Assembly (NCBI GenBank): GCA_002067405.1
Contig: MVRP01000192.1
Location: 1 to 7,939, forward strand
Length of the DNA: 7,939 nt
From: Syntrophorhabdaceae bacterium PtaU1.Bin034
GTDB taxonomy: Bacteria; Desulfobacterota_G; Syntrophorhabdia; Syntrophorhabdales; WCHB1-27
Direction: 5' to 3'
Position numbers and translations under genes: made by a program. This document shows positions 4,721 to 7,939 of the stretch, one piece after another. How positions within the stretch are numbered: position 1 is the stretch's first letter; every line of letters starts with the position of its first letter. The notes below the pieces were generated by a model. That model was given only the letters and a program-made list of their open reading frames with translations. It searched no databases and was not told where the DNA came from.

Positions 4721-7003
4721 ATGGCCAACACATACAGGTTCATCGGCAAGACGACGCCACGGATGGATGGCGTTGACATTGTGACGGGGAAATCGAAATT
4801 CCTTGATGATCTCAAGGTCCACGATCTGCTTTACGGGCGGCCCCTGAGGAGCCCTCATGCCCACGCGCTCATCAAAAGCATCGACAAGACCAAAGCTCTG
4901 ACCCTTCCCGGGGTGAAGGCTGTCCTGACCTGGAAAGACGTTCCTGATTGGAGAGGTGGGACGCCCCGGTCTACGCCCATACTTGGACGTAAAGTCCGCT
5001 ATGTAGGGGATGTGGTGGCCCTCGTGGCCGCAACAAGTCCCGCTGTCGCTGAAAAAGCTCTCGGGCTCATAAACGTGGAATATGAGGCCCTGCCTGCAGT
5101 CATGGACCCGGAAGAGGCGCTGAAGCCTGGTGCTCCGCAATTATACGATGAGTCTCCGGGCAACATCGCAAAGCCCGGTGTTGGCATGTTCGGCCCCAAG
5201 GCCCTTCAGGAGATCATCATGGGGGACGTCGCAAAAGGATTCCAAGAGGCCGATGTCATTACTGAAGGGACATTCGCCTACGAGAACATGCCGAACCCCA
5301 TGCCGCCGGAGCCTCCGGGGGCTATTGCGTTATGGACCGACCCCAATCTGCTTACCCTCTGGGTGTCGAACCAGTCCCCGTACATGGATTCCGTTATCCT
5401 TCACCATGTGATGGGCCGGAAAGTTAAGGTGAGGACTATCGGAGGGGCTTGCGGAGGCAGCTACGGGACGAAGACGATGTCCTGGCAAATCTTCTGCTAT
5501 GCAGGGCTCCTCAGCAGGGCCACAGGCAAGCCCGTAAAAGTGGTTTTGACCAAGGAAGAGCACCTCGCCGCCTACACCTTGAGGCCTGCCTGCAGGATGA
5601 CAGGCAGGGTGGGGATGAAAAAAGACGGCACGGTCACCGCGGTAGCGGGTCAATGGATTATCGACACGGGCTACTATTCCCTTACCACGCAGGCGCAGGT
5701 TGCGGTCGGCGCCGGGGAAGCGCAGATTATGGTCAAGTGCCCGAATTGGGACCTTAGACCAATAGTCGTCTACACGAACCGGAACGCCTCCGGCATCGTG
5801 AGAGGTTTCGGAGGTCAGGAACTGAAGTGCGTGCTTATTCCGCTTTTGAGCCTTGCCATGCAAAACCTCGATATTGACCCTTTCGAGTTCCTGAAGAAGA
5901 ATTTCGTCAAACCGGGCGACGGCTACTACTGGCGCGACGGCATCTGGTACACGTACCGCGGGGCGGACTACACAAGGGCCATGGAGGAAGGTGCCCGGCG
6001 ATTCGGATGGAAGGACAAGTGGAAGGGTTGGCTCACGCCTACCGCGGTAAACGGCACGAAGAGGATCGGTGTTGGCGTTGGCGTCCATGGGAACGCCGAT
6101 GTCGGCGAGGACTCGTCGGAAGCGTATGTCCGTCTCCATCCGGACGGTACCGTCTGGCTCTCTTCATGTTTTTCGGAACATGGTACGGGCCAGAGGAGCA
6201 ATATTGTAAAGATGGCGGCAGAGGTGCTTCAAATTCCTATGGAGCGTTTCACCCTGACCCCTTCCGATTCAGACACGAGCCCTTATGAATTGGGACCCGC
6301 AGGTTCCCGGGGAACCTTTACGATCGGGAATGCCGTGATCAGAGCAGCGGAGGATGCCCGTAGGAAACTCCTTGAAATTATTGCGCCAATGTTAAAAACG
6401 CAGCCCGAAGACCTCGACACGATTGATGGGGTGGTGTTTGTAAAGGATAATCAGGAAAAGAAGCTGCCCTGGAAGGTAATGGGCGTCGACCGGACTGTTA
6501 CCGGTTACGGCCGTTTTGATGCGGATTATACCCTGAGCAATATCATGATGTCTTTTGTTGAAGTGGAAGTGGACACGGAAACGGGAAAAGTTGACCTTCT
6601 CCGTGTCGTCAATGCCACGGACGTGGGGCAAGTCATTGACCCTCCAGGCATGCAAGGTCAGCTTTACGGCTGCCTGGGCTCCGCCGGCATCGACAGTGCA
6701 CTCTTCGAGGAGATGGTTCTCGACCGCTCGACGGGCCACATGTTGAATGCGAATATGATTGACTACAAGTGGCGGACGTTCCCCGAACTGCCGCGAATCG
6801 ATAACGTGATCGTCGAAACGCCGGTGGAGAGCACACGTTTTCATGCGATAGGGGTCGGTGAGATCGCCACATCCCCCGGGCCGTCGGCAATACTGATGGC
6901 AGTATCAAATGCCCTCGGCATACAAATGCACGGCTATCCCATGACGCCGGAGAAGGTACTCGCTGCCCTTCAAAGTCAGAGGCATAGGCAAGTCAATACT
7001 TGA
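4721..7003 (+). CDS. Molybdenum hydroxylase large subunit, Mo-pterin binding (xanthine dehydrogenase/CoxL/HcrA family)
   Basis: A 760-residue catalytic subunit, normal for the family. Residues about 17-125 form the N-terminal domain (RMDGVDIVTGKSKFLDD; RYVGDVVALVAA). Two large cofactor-binding domains follow. Conserved pieces are the EP motif PPEPPGAIALW (E197), the glycine loop GGACGGSYGTK (241-251, where relatives often have GGxFGGK), RGFGGQE (361-367), SEHGTGQ (485-491) and GSRGTF (528-533). Near the end lies GVGE with E714, the counterpart of the active-site glutamate that activates water in xanthine oxidase. The family hydroxylates, or in 4-hydroxybenzoyl-CoA reductase dehydroxylates, carbon centres in aromatic or heterocyclic substrates using a Mo-pterin cofactor, usually the cytosine dinucleotide form in bacteria. 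The substrate here is unknown. The ATG at 4721 is preceded by AAGGTGAG (4709-4716) overlapping the upstream stop. An upstream GTG at 4655 would overlap the [2Fe-2S] gene by 61 bases and is rejected. Confidence 0.96.
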   Translation: MANTYRFIGKTTPRMDGVDIVTGKSKFLDDLKVHDLLYGRPLRSPHAHALIKSIDKTKALTLPGVKAVLTWKDVPDWRGGTPRSTPILGRKVRYVGDVVALVAATSPAVAEKALGLINVEYEALPAVMDPEEALKPGAPQLYDESPGNIAKPGVGMFGPKALQEIIMGDVAKGFQEADVITEGTFAYENMPNPMPPEPPGAIALWTDPNLLTLWVSNQSPYMDSVILHHVMGRKVKVRTIGGACGGSYGTKTMSWQIFCYAGLLSRATGKPVKVVLTKEEHLAAYTLRPACRMTGRVGMKKDGTVTAVAGQWIIDTGYYSLTTQAQVAVGAGEAQIMVKCPNWDLRPIVVYTNRNASGIVRGFGGQELKCVLIPLLSLAMQNLDIDPFEFLKKNFVKPGDGYYWRDGIWYTYRGADYTRAMEEGARRFGWKDKWKGWLTPTAVNGTKRIGVGVGVHGNADVGEDSSEAYVRLHPDGTVWLSSCFSEHGTGQRSNIVKMAAEVLQIPMERFTLTPSDSDTSPYELGPAGSRGTFTIGNAVIRAAEDARRKLLEIIAPMLKTQPEDLDTIDGVVFVKDNQEKKLPWKVMGVDRTVTGYGRFDADYTLSNIMMSFVEVEVDTETGKVDLLRVVNATDVGQVIDPPGMQGQLYGCLGSAGIDSALFEEMVLDRSTGHMLNANMIDYKWRTFPELPRIDNVIVETPVESTRFHAIGVGEIATSPGPSAILMAVSNALGIQMHGYPMTPEKVLAALQSQRHRQVNT

Positions 7004-7019
7004 TCATGGCCGACTTGCC
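6987..7019. terminator. Possible hairpin between convergent genes
   Basis: GGCAAGTC (6987-6994) and GACTTGCC (7012-7019) are perfect 8-base inverted copies with a 17-base loop. The repeat spans the stop codon of the Mo subunit gene and sits just before the 3' end of the convergent hydrolase gene. It could slow transcription from both sides, but no T-run follows on either strand, so it is not a classical intrinsic terminator. An 8-base match at such spacing is expected a few times by chance in a window this size. Confidence 0.25.
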
Positions 7020-7036
7020 GCTATCCCAACATCAAT

Positions 7037-7939
7037 CTATCTCATCAGGTAAAAAAGGCACGCCTTATTACTTTTATCTCTTTCCACAACACCATCCTCC
7101 TCTAAGAGTTCGAGATGGCCGACAACCTCCGAAATACCCAGCATTACATGAAAGTCGGAAAGATGAGGTAAAAGTTGATCCATTATCTCGTACGGCGTGG
7201 AAGGTTTTTTAGTCAGGATGTCTATTATGTTCCTCTGGCGATCACGAATCAGGCTCAGAATTTCAGTTATGCGCCCTTGCGCGTCCTCTATTTCCTCTCC
7301 ATGTCCGGGAAAAGCTCTTCGGAGTCCTGTATCCTTAATGTGGTTAAGAGACGATATATAAGCCTTCAAGCTCTTGTATCCCTTGTCCGTGTGAGACGGC
7401 CTTTGCACCACCGCATTGGATGAGACATTTTTTATCAAGAAATCACCTGTAAAGGCGAAGTCGTTTTGGGGATCATAAAGTATCGTGCACCAGGGTGTGT
7501 GGCCCGGAACATTGATGGCGGTCAAGAAAGAATCACCGATCTCGATTCGCTCTCCATCTTCGATGCGCTTAGACACCTGCACTGTGCACCCCAACCTTTG
7601 GGCATTACGGTAGAATTCGTGCAAGTATTCCCCTCCATCTTTAGGTGTTCCTGCCCATTCTAAAAAATGGCGGTAATAAAGCAAATCCTTCTCCAACTCC
7701 TCTTGGGGGTTTTCGAGATACTTCACTGCATCTTTGAAAATCCATACCTCAGCTTGGCTTTTGGTCACAATCCACTCAGCTGAGCCAAAATGGTCAAAAT
7801 GAGGATGAGTTACTATTATTCTTGCCACATCTTCTATGGAATAACCAATTTTCTCAAGCGCCCCTTCCAAGTAAAGTGTCGCGGCACTCTCATTCGGTGG
7901 CACGTCTATGAGCGTCGGCACGGGTTCGGCAACGAAATA
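7037..7939 (-). CDS. MBL-fold metallo-hydrolase with C-terminal winged-helix-like region, 5'-truncated
   Basis: The frame is open to the right edge, giving 300 visible residues that start YFVAEPVPTLIDV. Relatives begin with a similar strand some residues after their start, so the true start lies just beyond the window. The GTG at 7921 falls inside this strand and is not a credible start. Metal-binding motifs are complete: THPHFDH (visible residues 44-50), PGHT (H147), TGD (D166) and PGHG (H213). After about residue 225 a helical tail, including STPYEIMDQLL and VVGHLELLEEDGVVER, resembles the winged-helix tail of LACTB2-like proteins. The family hydrolyses thioesters, phosphoesters, lactones and other bonds with one or two metal ions; the substrate is not predictable here. 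The stop codon lies 33 bases from that of the convergent Mo subunit gene, so it belongs to another transcription unit. It looks more AT-rich than the hydroxylase genes. Confidence 0.93.
   Translation of the reverse strand, partial: YFVAEPVPTLIDVPPNESAATLYLEGALEKIGYSIEDVARIIVTHPHFDHFGSAEWIVTKSQAEVWIFKDAVKYLENPQEELEKDLLYYRHFLEWAGTPKDGGEYLHEFYRNAQRLGCTVQVSKRIEDGERIEIGDSFLTAINVPGHTPWCTILYDPQNDFAFTGDFLIKNVSSNAVVQRPSHTDKGYKSLKAYISSLNHIKDTGLRRAFPGHGEEIEDAQGRITEILSLIRDRQRNIIDILTKKPSTPYEIMDQLLPHLSDFHVMLGISEVVGHLELLEEDGVVERDKSNKACLFYLMR

Noticed and set aside
4149..4733. Antisense open frame (194 codons, -) over the [2Fe-2S] gene
   Set aside because: Same reasoning: it mirrors a gene with all eight cluster ligands and shows no motif of its own.
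5330..6139. Long antisense open frame (269 codons, -) inside the Mo subunit gene
   Set aside because: It lies wholly within a firm conserved gene and its translation has no family motif; it is a shadow of codon bias.
7919..7921. GTG as the start of the MBL hydrolase
   Set aside because: The frame stays open to the window edge and the residues before it (YFVAEP) fit the first beta strand of the family, so the start is outside.

Overview
The window looks like part of a chromosomal catabolic locus from an anaerobic bacterium. I would guess a syntrophic or sulfate-reducing Desulfobacterota-type organism (formerly Deltaproteobacteria). That guess rests only on gene content: acyl-CoA dehydrogenase, TetR regulator, and a molybdenum hydroxylase related to 4-hydroxybenzoyl-CoA reductase with extra iron-sulfur wiring. 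No rRNA, tRNA or other taxonomic marker is present, so the assignment is weak. I saw no tRNA, rRNA, CRISPR array, insertion sequence or attachment site.

Layout: (1) Positions 2-808 (+) are the C-terminal 268 residues of an acyl-CoA dehydrogenase cut by the left edge. Its fold and FAD-binding motifs are recognisable, but both usual positions for the catalytic glutamate are occupied by other residues. (2) Positions 1040-1624 (+) encode a TetR-family repressor. (3) Positions 1749-4097, 4182-4715 and 4721-7003 (+) encode a complete three-subunit molybdenum hydroxylase in the order FAD subunit, [2Fe-2S] subunit, Mo-cofactor subunit (the CoxM-S-L order). (4) Positions 7037-7939 (-) encode a convergent metallo-beta-lactamase-fold hydrolase with a C-terminal winged-helix-like region, cut by the right edge.

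The most notable gene is the FAD subunit. It is 782 residues rather than the usual roughly 290-330. A complete GltD/NfnB-type NAD(P)H:FAD oxidoreductase module of about 450 residues sits inside the CoxM-type flavin domain. It lies in the loop that carries an extra [4Fe-4S] cluster in 4-hydroxybenzoyl-CoA reductase beta subunits. The host domain stops after the third cysteine of that loop and resumes in frame at what looks like the fourth. The inferred electron path is NAD(P)H, GltD-module FAD and Fe-S clusters, loop [4Fe-4S], CoxM-type FAD, two [2Fe-2S] clusters, Mo cofactor, or the reverse. This would let a molybdenum hydroxylase or dehydroxylase exchange electrons with NADP(H), possibly by flavin-based bifurcation as in NfnAB.

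The neighbours suggest breakdown of a CoA-activated substrate, with the TetR protein as a likely local regulator. The substrate cannot be read from the sequence. No Mo-cofactor maturation gene (XdhC/CoxD type) lies within the window.
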